Of a stretch of DNA of 64,000 nucleotides, positions 15,001-27,485 are shown one piece after another. The DNA comes from Litoditis marina. Its lineage: Eukaryota; Nematoda; Chromadorea; Rhabditida; Rhabditidae. The notes beneath the pieces are model-generated. The model was not told where the DNA came from. It did not search any database and saw nothing but the letters and a program-made list of their open reading frames with translations. The translations under genes were made by a program, and so were the position numbers. Location: assembly GCA_964036275.1 (NCBI GenBank), contig CAXIWQ010000049.1:1-64000 (forward strand). Direction: 5' to 3'. How positions within the stretch are numbered: the first letter of the stretch is position 1; each line of letters starts with the position of its first letter.

Positions 15001-18000
15001 AAAATACCAAGTTTGAATACTAAATCTCACGTAGGGCGAAAATCGCGACTCCATTCACGTCAATTTGGGGGTGTTTTTGGTTAGCACCGCCACTCAATTA
15101 TTTTAGGACTGTTTCAACTTATGCTAATAAGATGAACATTTTTAAGTTTCTACACACGAGAGGAGTTCAAAAATACCAAGTTTGAACACTAAATCTCGCG
15201 TAGGGCGAAAATCGCAACTCCATTCACGTAAACTTGGGGGTGTTTTTGGTTAGCACCGCCACTCAATTATTTCGGGACTGTTTCAACTTATGCTAATAAG
15301 ATAAACATTTTTAAGTTTCTACACATGAGAGAAGTTCAAAAATACCAAGTTTGAACACTAAATCTCACGTAGGGCGAAAATCGCAACTCCATTCACGTCA
15401 ACTTGGGGGTGTTTTTGGTTAGCACCGCCACTCAATTATTTCGGGACTGTTTCAACTTATACAAATAAGATGAACATTTTTAAGTTTCTACACACGAGAG
15501 GAGTTCAAAAATACCAAGTTTGAATACTAAATCTCACGTAGGGCGAAAATCGCAACTCCATTCACGTCAACTTGGGGGTGTTTTTGGTTAGCACGGCCAC
15601 TCAATTATTTCGGGACTGTTTCAACTTATGCAAATAAGATGAACATTTTTAAGTTTCTACACATGAGAGGAGTTCAAAAATACCAAGTTTGAATACTAAA
15701 TCTCACGTAGGGCGAAAATCGCAACTCCATTCACGTCAACTTGGGGGTGTTTTTGGTTAGCACGGCCACTCAATTATTTCGGGACTGTTTCAATTTATGC
15801 AAATAAGATGAACATTTTTAAGTTTCTACACATGAGAGGAGTTCAAAAATACCAAGTTTGAATACTAAATCTCACGTAGGGCGAAAATCGCAACTCCATT
15901 CACGTCAATTTGGGGTGTTTTTGGTTAGCACCGCCACTCAATTATTTCAGGACTGTTTCAACTTATGCTAATAAGATGAACATTTTTGAGTTTCTACACA
16001 TGAGGGGAGTTCAAAAATACCAAGTTTGAACACTAAATCCCACGTAGGGCGAAAATCGCAACTCCATTCACGTCAACTTGGGGGTGTTTTTGGTTAGCAC
16101 CGCCACTCAATTATTTCGGGACTGTTTCAACTTATGCTAATAAGATGAACATTTACGAGTTTCTACACATGAGAGGAGTTCAAAAATACCAAGTTTGAAC
16201 ACTAAATCTCACGTAGGGCGAAAATCGCAACTCCATTCACGTCAACTTGGGGGTGTTTTTGGTTAGCACCGCCACTCAATTATTTTAGGACTGTTTCAAC
16301 TTATGCTAATAAGATGCACATTTTTAAGTTTCTACACATGAGAGGAGTTCAAAAATACCAAGTTTGAATACTAAATCTCACGTAGGGCGAAAATCGCGAC
16401 TCCATTCACGTCAATTTGGGGGTGTTTTTGGTTAGCACCGCCACTCAATTATTTTAGGACTGTTTCAACTTATGCTAATAAGATGAACATTTTTAAGTTT
16501 CTACACACGAGAGGAGTTCAAAAATACCAAGTTTGAACACTAAATCTCGCGTAGGGCGAAAATCGCAACTCCATTCACGTAAACTTGGGGGTGTTTTTGG
16601 TTAGCACCGCCACTCAATTATTTCGGGACTGTTTCAACTTATGCTAATAAGATAAACATTTTTAAGTTTCTACACATGAGAGAAGTTCAAAAATACCAAG
16701 TTTGAACACTAAATCTCACGTAGGGCGAAAATCGCAACTCCATTCACGTCAACTTGGGGGTGTTTTTGGTTAGCACCGCCACTCAATTATTTCGGGACTG
16801 TTTCAACTTATACAAATAAGATGAACATTTTTAAGTTTCTACACACGAGAGGAGTTCAAAAATACCAAGTTTGAATACTAAATCTCACGTAGGGCGAAAA
16901 TCGCAACTCCATTCACGTCAACTTGGGGGTGTTTTTGGTTAGCACGGCCACTCAATTATTTCGGGACTGTTTCAACTTATGCAAATAAGATGAACATTTT
17001 TAAGTTTCTACACATGAGAGGAGTTCAAAAATACCAAGTTTGAATACTAAATCTCACGTAGGGCGAAAATCGCAACTCCATTCACGTCAACTTGGGGGTG
17101 TTTTTGGTTAGCACGGCCACTCAATTATTTCGGGACTGTTTCAATTTATGCAAATAAGATGAACATTTTTAAGTTTCTACACATGAGAGGAGTTCAAAAA
17201 TACCAAGTTTGAATACTAAATCTCACGTAGGGCGAAAATCGCAACTCCATTCACGTCAATTTGGGGGTGTTTTTGGTTAGCACCGCCACTCAATTATTTC
17301 AGGACTGTTTCAACTTATGCTAATAAGATGAACATTTTTGAGTTTCTACACATGAGAGGAGTAGTTCAAAAATGCCAAGTTTGAACACTAAATCTCACGT
17401 AGGGCAAAAATCGCAACTCCATTCACGTCAATTTGGGGGTGTTTTTGGCTAGCACCGCCACTCAATTATTTCGGGACGGTTTCAACTTATGCTAATAAGA
17501 TGAACATTTTTGAGTTTCTACACATGAGGGGAGTTCAAAAATACCAAGTTTGAACACTAAATCTCACGTAGGGCAAAAATCGCAACTCCATTCACGTCAA
17601 TTTGGGGGTGTTTTTGGTTAGCACCGCCACTCAATTATTTCGGGACTGTTTCAACTTATGCTAATAAGATGAACATTTTTAAGTTTCTACACACGAGAGG
17701 AGTTCAAAAATACCAAGTTTGAACACTAAATCTCGCGTAGGGCGAAAATCGCAACTCCATTCACGTCAACTTGGGGGTGTTTTTGGTTAGCACCGCCACT
17801 CAATTATTTCGGGACTGTTTCAACTTATGCTAATAAGATAAACATTTTTAAGTTTCTACACATGAGAGGAGTTCAAAAATACCAAGTTTGAACACTAAAT
17901 CTCACGTAGGGCGAAAATCGCAACTCCATTCACGTCAACTTGGGGGTGTTTTTGGTTAGCACCGCCACTCAATTATTTCGGGACTGTTTCAACTTATACA

Positions 18001-21000
18001 AATAAGATGAACATTTTTAAGTTTCTACACATGAGAGGAGTTCAAAACTACCAAGTTTGAATACTAAATCTCACGTAGGGCGAAAATCGCAACTCCATTC
18101 ACGTCAACTTGGGGGTGTTTTTGGTTAGCACGGCCACTCAATTATTTCGGGACTGTTTCAACTTATGCAAATAAGATGAACATTTTTAAGTTTCTACACA
18201 TGAGAGGAGTTCAAAAATACCAAGTTTGAATACTAAATCTCACGTAGGGCGAAATCGCAACTCCATTCACGTCAATTTGGGGGTGTTTTTGGTTAGCACC
18301 GCCACTCAATTATTTCAGGACTGTTTCAACTTATGCTAATAAGATGAACATTTTTGAGTTTCTACACATGAGAGGAGTTCAAAAATGCCAAGTTTGAACA
18401 CTAAATCTCACGTAGGGCGAAAATCGCAACTCCATTCACGTCAATTTGGGAGTGTTTTTGGTTAGCACGGCCACTCAATCATTTCGGGACGGTTTCAACT
18501 TATGCTAATAAGATGAACATTTTTAAGTTTCTACACATGAGGGGAGTTCAAAAATACCAAGTTTGAACACTAAATCTCACGTAGGGCAAAAATCGCAACT
18601 CCATTCACGTCAATTTGGGGGTGTTTTTGGCTAGCACCGCCACTCAATTATTTCGGGACTGTTTCAACTTATGCTAATAAGATGAACATTTTTGAGTTTC
18701 TACACATGAGAGGAGTTCAAAAATACCAAGTTTGAACACTAAATCTCACGTAGGGCAAAAAATCGCAACTCCATTCACGTCAATTTGGGGGTGTTTTTGG
18801 TTAGCACCGCCACTCAATTATTTCGGGACTGTTTCAACTTATGCTAATAAGATGAACATTTTTAAGTTTCTACACACGAGAGGAGTTCAAAAATACCAAG
18901 TTTGAACACTAAATCTCGCGTAGGGCGAAAATCGCAACTCCATTCACGTCAACTTGGGGGTGTTTTTGGTTAGCACCGCCACTCAATTATTTCGGGACTG
19001 TTTCAACTTATACAAATTAGATGAACATTTTTAAGTTTCTACACATGAGAGGAGTTCAAAAATACCAAGTTTGAATACTAAATCTCACGTAGGGCGAAAA
19101 TCGCAACTCCATTCACGTCAACTTGGGGGTGTTTTTGGTTAGCACGGCCACTCAATTATTTCGGGACTGTTTCAACTTATGCAAATAAGATGAACATTTT
19201 TAAGTTTCTACACATGAGAGGAGTTCAAAAATACCAAGTTTGAATACTAAATCTCACGTAGGGCGAAATCGCAACTCCATTCACGTCAATTTGGGGGTGT
19301 TTTTGGTTAGCACCGCCACTCAATTATTTCAGGACTGTTTCAACTTATGCTAATAAGATGAACATTTTTGAGTTTCTACACATGAGAGGAGTTCAAAAAT
19401 GCCAAGTTTGAACACTAAATCTCACGTAGGGCAAAAATCGCAACTCCATTCACGTCAATTTGGGGGTGTTTTTGGCTAGCACCGCCACTCAATTATTTCG
19501 GGACGGTTTCAACTTATGCTAATAAGATGAACATTTTTAAGTTTCTACACATGAGGGGAGTTCAAAAATACCAAGTTTGAACACTAAATCTCACGTAGGG
19601 CAAAAATCGCAACTCCATTCACGTCAATTTGGGGGTGTTTTGGGCTAGCACCGCCACTCAATTATTTCGGGACTGTTTCAACTTATGCTAATAAGATGAA
19701 CATTTTTGAGTTTCTACACATGAGGGGAGTTCAAAAATACCAAGTTTGAACACTAAATCTCACGTAGGGCAAAAATCGCAACTCCATTCACGTCAATTTG
19801 GGGGTGTTTTTGGTTAGCACCGCCACTCAATTATTTCGGGACTGTTTCAACTTATGCTAATAAGATGAACATTTTTAAGTTTCTACACACGAGAGGAGTT
19901 CAAAAATACCAAGTTTGAACACTAAATCTCGCGTAGGGCGAAAATCGCAACTCCATTCACGTCAACTTGGGGGTGTTTTTGGTTAGCACCGCCACTCAAT
20001 TATTTCGGGACTGTTTCAACTTATGCTAATAAGATAAACATTTTTTAAGTTTCTACACATGAGAGGAGTTCAAAAATACCAAGTTTGAACACTAAATCTC
20101 ACGTAGGGCGAAAATCGCAACTCCATTCACGTTTCTACACATGAGAGGAGTTCAAAAATACCAAGTTTGAACACTAAATCCCACGTAGGGCGAAAATCGC
20201 AACTCCATTCACGTCAACTTGGGGGTGTTTTTGGTTAGCACCGCCACTCAATTATTTCGGGACTGTTTCAACTTATGCTAATAAGATGAACATTTTTGAG
20301 TTTCTACACATGAGAGGAGTTCAAAAATACCAAGTTTGAACACTAAATCTCACGTAGGGCAAAGATCGCAACTCCATTCACCACAATTTGGGAGTGTTTT
20401 TGGTTAGCACGGCCACTCAATCATTTCGGGACTGTTTCAACTTATACAAATAAGATGAACATTTTTAAGTTTCTACACATGAGAGAAGTTCAAAAATACC
20501 AAGTTTGAACACTAAATCCCACGTAGGGCGAAAATCGCAACTCCATTCACGTCAACTTGGGGTGTTTTTGGTTAGCACCGCCACTCAATTATTTCGGGAC
20601 TGTTTCAACTTATGCTAATAAGATGAACATTTACGAGTTTCTACACATGAGAGGAGTTCAAAAATACCAAGTTTGAACACTAAATCTCACGTAGGGCGAA
20701 AATCGCAACTCCATTCACGTCAACTTGGGGGTGTTTTTGGTTAGCACCGCCACTCAATTATTTCGGGACTGTTTCAACTTATGCTAATAAGATGCACATT
20801 TTTAAGTTTCTACACATGAGAGGAGTTCAAAAATACCAAGTTTGAATACTAAATCTCACGTAGGGCGAAAATCGCGACTCCATTCACGTCAATTTGGGGG
20901 TGTTTTTGGTTAGCACCGCCACTCAATTATTTTAGGACTGTTTCAACTTATGCTAATAAGATGAACATTTTTGAGTTTCTACACATGAGAGGAGTTCAAA

Positions 21001-22409
21001 AATACCAAGTTTGAACACTAAATCTCACGTAGGGCAAAAATCGCAACTCCATTCACGTCAACTTGGGGGTGTTTTTGGTTAGCACCGCCACTCAATTATT
21101 TCGGGACTGTTTCAACTTATGCTAATAAGATGCACATTTTTAAGTTTCTACACATGAGAGGAGTTCAAAAATACCAAGTTTGAATACTAAATCTCACGTA
21201 GGGCGAAAATCGCGACTCCATTCACGTCAATTTGGGGGTGTTTTTGGTTAGCACCGCCACTCAATTATTTTAGGACTGTTTCAACTTATGCTAATAAGAT
21301 GAACATTTTTGAGTTTCTACACATGAGAGGAGTTCAAAAATACCAAGTTTGAACACTAAATCTCACGTAGGGCAAAAATCGCAACTCCATTCACGTCAAT
21401 TTGGGGGTGTTTTTGGTTAGCACCGCCACTCAATTATTTCAGGACTGTTTCAACTTATGCTAATAAGATGAACATTTTTGAGTTTCTACACATGAGAGGA
21501 GTTCAAAAATACCAAGTTTGAACACTAAATCCCACGTAGGGCGAAAATCGCAACTCCATTCACGTCAACTTGGGGGTGTTTTTGGTTAGCACCGCCACTC
21601 AATTATTCGGGACTGTTTCAACTTATGCTAATAAGATGAACATTTTTTAGTTTCTACACATGAGAGGAGTTCAAAAATACCAAGTTTGAACACTAAATCT
21701 CACGTAGGGCAAAAATCGCAACTCCATTCACGTCAACTTGGGGGTGTTTTTGGTTAGCACCGCCACTCAATTATTTCGGGACTGTTTCAACTTATACAAA
21801 TAAGATGAACATTTTTAAGTTTCTACACATGAGAGGAGTTCAAAAATACCAAGTTTGAATACTAAATCTCACGTAGGGCGAAAATCGCCACTCCATTCAC
21901 GTCAATTTGGGGGTGTTTTTGGTTAGCACCGCCACTCAATTATTTCAGGACTGTTTCAACTTATGCTAATAAGATGAACATTTTTGAGTTTCTACACATG
22001 AGAGGAGTTCAAAAATACCAAGTTTGAACACTAAATCCCACGTAGGGCGAAAATCGCAACTCCATTCACGTCAACTTGGGGGTGTTTTTGGTTAGCACCG
22101 CCACTCAATTATTTCGGGACTGTTTCAACTTATGCTAATAAGATGCACATTTTTAAGTTTCTACACATGAGAGGAGTTCAAAAATACCAAGTTTGAATAC
22201 TAAATCTCACGTAGGGCGAAAATCGCGACTCCATTCACGTCAATTTGGGGGTGTTTTTGGTTAGCACCGCCACTCAATTATTTCGGGACTGTTTCAACTT
22301 ATGCTAATAAGATGCACATTTTTAAGTTTCTACACATGAGAGGAGTTCAAAATACCAAGTTTGAACACTAAATCTCACGTAGGGCAAAAATCGCAACTCC
22401 ATTCACGTC
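1..22409. repeat. 169-bp satellite array with higher-order structure
   Basis: A head-to-tail array of a 169-bp unit: the word TCAACTTATG recurs at 1, 170, 339 and so on, about 132 units in all. Units differ by a few substitutions and 1-3 base indels. Variant units recur at multiples of the unit; for example the CACACGAGAGG variant at about 3,756, 5,446 and 7,136 is spaced 1,690 bp, or ten units, and other intervals are 6, 7, 8 or 9 units. Two truncated units of about 71 bp sit at 14,131 and 20,130, each lacking about 98 bp at the same point. I see no long open frame on either strand. The array ends within a unit at 22,409, exactly where the first Maverick terminus begins. It extends past the left edge of the window. 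Confidence 0.97.
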
Positions 22410-22852
22410 AGTAGTGTATGTCCCCCCAAAGTACCATGACACGCGAGCGGTCGGCAGCCGCGCGCGTCGCGGTCGCCAGCAGGCGGCGCCTGGAGGCAGC
22501 ATGGAGACAGCCCGCCGCGGGGGCGGCAACTACAAAGACCACAAAGACAACCAATCTACAAAGTTCAGACTACAAAATATTAAAAATATTCAAATGTTCT
22601 AAATATTTCAAATGTTTCAATATTCAAATTTTCAAATATGTTTCAAATATGTGTATTTCGCAACACCTACCGTAATATCCCAAATATTCAAATGCGTGCC
22701 GCCAGATGCCACTTTCATAGAACAATAGGAGAAGCTTAAGAGAACAATAGAGGTCACCAAAAACGCCACTAGGCCCAAAATACCAACACTTTAACAAAGT
22801 TTGTTTAGCGTCTGGCGTCTAGTAGTGAAGTATACTCTCTCGCGGTAACAGT
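22410..22852 (+). repeat. Left terminal inverted repeat of element 1
   Basis: Nearly the same as the left ends at 38,313 and 62,947, and matches the reverse complement of 56,012-56,505. The outer part is GC-rich, with repeated CGCGTCGCGGTCG-type words. Next comes a stretch rich in ACTACAAAG, then an AT-rich zone of TTCAAATAT-like words at about 22,570-22,660, then a conserved segment ending near the ACTCTCTC motif. Terminal bases AGT agree with the usual Polinton ends. Confidence 0.9.
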
Positions 22853-23003
22853 GCCTAAAGACACAGTTTTTTTCAATCGATAACTCAGAAAACTTACTAT
22901 TGCGTCTTGTGCCGCCCAAGTTTATCGTGTGTCACGCGAGTGTGGCAAGAAGAACAATAGCTGGCGGTATGGATCAAAGGCGCCGCAACACTTCGAAAAA
23001 CAT

Positions 23004-23155
23004 TTGACCATGGCAAACCCAAATTTTGACCATGGCAAACCCAAACTTTGACCATGGCATGCGTACACGCTGCCATGGTCAAAAAATGGATTTGCCATGG
23101 TCAAATCATTTGGGTTTGCCATGGTCAAATTTTGGGTTTGCCATGGTCAAATTGA
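23004..23155. repeat. Cluster of near-palindromic TTTGACCATGGCAAA words, left
   Basis: About seven copies of a 15-base near-palindrome centred on CCATGG occur here in both orientations: TTTGACCATGGCAAA and its reverse TTTGCCATGGTCAAA, spaced 20-30 bp. The same words mark the other end of the insertion. They are probably subterminal binding sites or hairpins of the transposon. Confidence 0.85.
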
Positions 23156-23647
23156 AAACAATTGAAAATACTGAATTTCACTTTTGATTTCGCCGACAAA
23201 GCCTAACAATAATTTATTTGCATACAACACAGAATATAACAATCAGACAATAAAAACAATATTAACAAATAATAAATAGATTATAACTGAATATGCTGTA
23301 ACAAAGTGAGAATCAAAAGAAGTTAATCGACATTTGGTCGTACGCCTAATATGAAACTTGTTGAAAAGATCACATATTGACACAATAATCAAGAACAAAC
23401 GTGAATAGGGAACATAATGACTGTTGGACAGCTATGATGAACGGCGCCTACTTATTTGCTGCACTCGCCCCTCTTGCCACATCAACTTTTTCACGTGAGG
23501 GTGAGACACTACTTTTCACGAGTAAAACGTGAAATCAGAAAGCATCCATGAAAATTCACACGTACAAAATCGTATGATACACATATTTTGTATGTCGCTT
23601 TCGCTTTTTCTCTTCGTAGTTAATGAATAAATATATGTGTATCAATT

Positions 23648-23858
23648 GAGATCATACCCTAAATGCTCAGCGTTTTGAGAAAAAACCCCCTGTTTTTGGT
23701 CCGGAGATTTGGGCAAACCCCCCCCCCCCCTCAAAAATTGTCTGATTTAGCGATTTTCTAAATTAAGGGCAAAACCCCCTTATAATAGCTGAGGGGGAGG
23801 GCAAAACCCCCCTGTTTGAAAAAGTCACAATTCTGAGGCATTTAGGGTATGATTGAGA
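23648..23858. repeat. Foldback (MITE-like) inside the insertion
   Basis: The left arm reads ATCATACCCTAAATGCTCAG and the right arm is its near reverse complement, CTGAGGCATTTAGGGTATGAT. The centre is rich in runs of C (AACCCCCC-type blocks) and has no open frame. Size and structure fit a small non-autonomous foldback element nested in the 4.4-kb insertion. Confidence 0.7.
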
Positions 23859-25269
23859 TCAGCAAACAAGGGCGAGCGCAGCACCGTTCCAGCAACAAGA
23901 AACAGAATAAGCGTGAAGCCCCGGTACCCCAAATGTTCAGTAGTTTGGACATGTGTTTTAAGTTATTGCAAAGATTCGAGACTGCAGTGAACTACCCGTA
24001 ATGTGAACGAAACTCGTAGAAAAGAGAGAAGATAGTACAGGGAAAATACTACAGAGCAATAATTCAGTTGTCTACAACTACAGCATGAAAAATACCAAAA
24101 ACATTACGATTGATTAACAATCAAACCGTTGAGCGAAACGATCGATCAGTTGAGGAACCGGCTTCACAAGGCCCTTGGCGAGAAGGCCTTCGAATTTTTC
24201 CGCGAAGGCGGCAGACGAGCGGACGGTCTACTTGGGAGACGGTCAGACGGTGGTAGTAGTCAGAGAAAAGACCCGCAGGGTTCTCGACTCTGAAAAAAAT
24301 ATGGTCAGATGGGGAGAAATAACAACAACGTATTTGCAAAAACCACAATGGGAACTACGTATTTAAGACGGAGGACGTTTCTAACTTCTGAGCGATAAAG
24401 TGTACATTAAGCTGGACTGGATTTAAGTTAATCTGCTTCAAATTGTGTATTCATCAGGCCTAATTCATCCCATTCAAAGTGTTTGCGTTGAGCCGATTTT
24501 GACATTACTGTCCAAAAGAACCACTTCTATAATAAGAAATGAGAGTTAACAGATTGGTTTTAGGTTACCTCTTGATTATTGGTAAGAGGCAGCCCGGTTA
24601 AAACCATTATTAGCATTAGCACCTAAGTGAGTATCATAAAACAAATGAACTCCTTGATCACACTTAAGTAGATAACATATAATTTATACGAACGCATTTA
24701 TAATTCATATTTAAGAGATAGCTGCTTGCGAAATTCTTTATTTGAAGCCGAAAAACAACATGAAAAAGTACGTTCAGCAAGCAGCCAGGCTGCCAGGTTT
24801 CAAAAAAATTAGAGGGGAGGGGTTGTCCGTAAACCACCAACTAGTGGCATTTGAATAGTAACCAACCGGTGACGGCGCGAGTGGCTCATGTTCCGGCGAC
24901 CAGACAGCCTCCCAAGACGAAACTGACCACGGAGACCACAACCAGTTTCCATATGGAAACCCCATCGAAGCACAGACTGGTAGACGTGGCCACTGGAATA
25001 TAGTGTACATATTTGGTATTAACAGATAAAAACATATAAATAACCGTCAGAAAGTTTTCCGTACTCCGTGAGCTCGAATAACCGTGTAAGTAGCTAATGA
25101 GCGGGTAACTTACACAAATGGTATTTTGTAACTCAAACAGCGAAATTCGAATTCGCTATTTTACAAACTATACAAATTTACAAGGTCATAAGTCGGGTGC
25201 TGCACTAATAGTTGGCTATAACCCATTCATAAACGCAGACACGTTTGCGCAAGTGAGGATCATGAAAAC

Positions 25270-25760
25270 CAACCTCAAGATGTAGCACTGCAGCTTGAAC
25301 TCTCAGGAAAGTCACGTCCGGCCACCTCCTGAAATGAGCGGTAAGTTGGCGAATGATTTGAAATGAACCGAATGATCACAGCACAACACAGCAAATACAA
25401 CTTTCCGAATCACGATGCCTAGCATCTTTACTAACCAAAAGGTTATTTCTACAATACAACTAACCGGGTTAGTGACTAACCTAACCGCGCGGTTAGCTAA
25501 CCAAGCTGCATGACTAACCGAGACAAATGTCATGTCTGGCCTGAAATTTTGCCAGAACCCATTTATAGCGCTCTACGATAGTTAGTGGAGGGGGGGGGGT
25601 CACTTATAACCATACACCAGCAAGGTTGTCCGAAAATATTCGAGAAATAAACTACTTTTTAGCCGAAAAGATAAATAGCTGTCTACTTTTTATAAAAATT
25701 CCTAAGTTTTTACGTGTTTACATCTTAACTAAACTACAATATCAATAATAATTCTAATTA
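25270..25760. repeat. Diverged internal repeat, copy 1
   Basis: Shares several ordered blocks with 26,440-26,850: AAAGTCACGTCCGG near its start, GTCTGGCCTGAAATTTTGCC near 25,530, then AGCGCTCTACGATAGTTAG and an AACTACAATA block. Between the blocks copy 1 holds a CTAACCG-rich palindromic stretch (25,455-25,510) not present in copy 2. Non-coding. Confidence 0.6.
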
Positions 25761-26439
25761 AATAAAACCACGCTGGCTATAACCAACTTACACAAAAAGA
25801 GATTAAAATAGGTAACACTTCGTGATTTTGCTTCAAAATGATCTCCCGAGCTTCGAACATCGGCAGCAAAATTAAAAAGCCTGTTCAATATCAGAAAAAA
25901 ACTAGTCTTTCCTAACCTCTTAATGCAAAGATGGTCCATTTTATGAATAGTTTTAACGTATTGGTCTAGAGGCTTAAAAATTTACCTCAAAGCGACTTAT
26001 TTACAATTAAATATCCGTTATTGCACGAAATTTTAGAATGTCTCACTCAAAAACAGAAATAAAATACAGAAAACTAAACTAACCACCGAGGATTCGATAG
26101 AATATCTTGCTGTATCCGACGTGAACATCCTCGCAAGAGATTTAGAGATTATTTCCTGTAACATTAACAAGAACAGGACAATCATCAACATAGCATACAA
26201 AATATGAACTATCCAGAGAAACCAGCTGATGTTATACCTATGAAGGCACTGGGTTGGTAACACAAATGAATCTAATATCATGTGAGCTCTGATATAAGTA
26301 ACGATTTAAAACAATTTTATAGTGTATTTAAAGTTGAATGTGCTCACTAGTAGTGATGAAACTTTGAAAGAATTGATTTCACTTAGAAATTTTTTGAAGA
26401 CCGAGTGTGCGCAGCGCGAGTGTTTGAACCAACCTTAAT

Positions 26440-26850
26440 AAGTTGCACTCCAGATCAAATCCCGAAGTTCTGAGAAAGCCACGTCCGGGCGAACTGAAAT
26501 AAGCGTAGTCAGTACTCAATTTGAGACTAAGGAATATAAAAATTCACTTATATTCAGTGAGGGCTAAAAACTAGAAGCAGAAATCAAAAGAAAAAGAGAG
26601 ATAATAACATATAAATGCTTAAATTTCCAATTCTACTCCTAACAAGGAACATACTACTAACTTTAGGAACTGTAAAATAGAACGTCTCAACACGTTACAT
26701 CTTTCTCTGAAGTTAAATAACTAAAAAAACATGTGTGGCCTAAAATTCTGCCTATAAACCTAATTCTAGCGCTCTACAATAGTTGATGAGGTTGGATTCA
26801 CTAAAAATTCCATTGATCATAGGCTTAACTAAATTACAATAACAGAAATA
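26440..26850. repeat. Diverged internal repeat, copy 2
   Basis: Direct, diverged copy of 25,270-25,760, with AAAGCCACGTCCGG, GTGTGGCCTAAAATTCTGCC, AGCGCTCTACAATAGTTGA and AATTACAATAACAG in the same order. It shows that the interior of the insertion was built by duplication or by two insertions of a related sequence. Confidence 0.6.
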
Positions 26851-27312
26851 CTTGAATATATCCAATTTATATCAATAAAAATGAAAAATAGAAATTTTCG
26901 AATTTCGAAAATGAGCTCGAATAAAGGTCTAAAATGTACATAGAACATAGTACGGTATAGGTGGGGCGCGGTTTGTGCTGCCAGTGGGCTTGCGACAGAG
27001 TGAAAATACAGGAAGCGAACCATTATTGAGAGAAATGTACTGTATTTATTATTGTAATAAGAAGTTACTTGAACATATTATTGTCATAGTTGCTGAAATT
27101 GTACAGCTTATGACGTAGAACTACAAAAACAATTATAAAATGATCATACTTGTGTTTACTTGTATTGTAATGATCTTATCAACGGGAGTTTTGCTTATCT
27201 AATTTATTATATAACTTTTCGAAAAGTTATAAATTCTAAACAACCGTTTTTGCTATTGAATTGGTCTTAACCATTGTTTTCTTGGTTTCGAGCATTAGAT
27301 GTGTACATTTTG

Positions 27313-27400
27313 ACCATGGCAAACCCAAACTTCAGATTTGACCATGGCAAACCCAAAAATGTGGGCGGGGCTTCAACATTTTGGGTTTGCCATGGTCAAC
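27313..27400. repeat. CCATGG near-palindrome cluster, right
   Basis: Three copies of the 15-base CCATGG-centred word lie close to the right end of the insertion: two direct and one inverted. They mirror the larger cluster at 23,004-23,155. Confidence 0.8.
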
Positions 27401-27419
27401 ACTTTCTCAGAGCAGACGC

Positions 27420-27485
27420 ATGTTCGGCAGGTTTGGTAAGAAGCCATTCCTGCTACAAGGAACTTACAAGCCGGCTGCAAGATAA
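27420..27485 (+). CDS. Possible 21-codon upstream frame before the polymerase
   Basis: A short frame (ATG 27,420, stop TAA 27,483-27,485) whose stop overlaps the first polymerase ATG as TAATG. The product is basic and starts MFGRFGKKPFLLQ. Element 3 has a matching start at 63,580, but there the frame runs on. Element 2 has lost one base after the eighth codon. The segment also holds a good splice donor (GGTAAGAAG), so it could instead be a 5' untranslated exon. Low certainty. Confidence 0.25.
   Translation: MFGRFGKKPFLLQGTYKPAAR

Larger units (their letters stand above)
22991..27412. mobile_element. 4.4-kb non-coding insertion in element 1, flanked by CCATGG repeats
   Basis: Element 2 reads without a break through the matching site (38,906-38,920), so this stretch is an insertion between the terminal repeat and the first polymerase exon. 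The ends are imperfect inverted repeats: CTTCGAAAAACATTTGACC on the left and, reversed, CTCTGAGAAAGTGTTGACC on the right, both running into CATGGCAAACCCA. The dinucleotide CA lies on both sides and could be a short target duplication. No open frame of convincing length or homology is seen, so it is probably a non-autonomous DNA transposon. The family is not recognised. It contains a nested foldback and a diverged internal duplication. Confidence 0.78.

Noticed and set aside
1..22409. Regular repeats that might suggest a CRISPR array
   Set aside because: The units are contiguous and 169 bp long with no unique spacers, in eukaryotic sequence. This is a satellite.
24121..24366. Overlapping frames of 63-75 residues on both strands in the 4.4-kb insertion
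   Set aside because: No motif, no splice context and no homologous copy in the window; probably chance.
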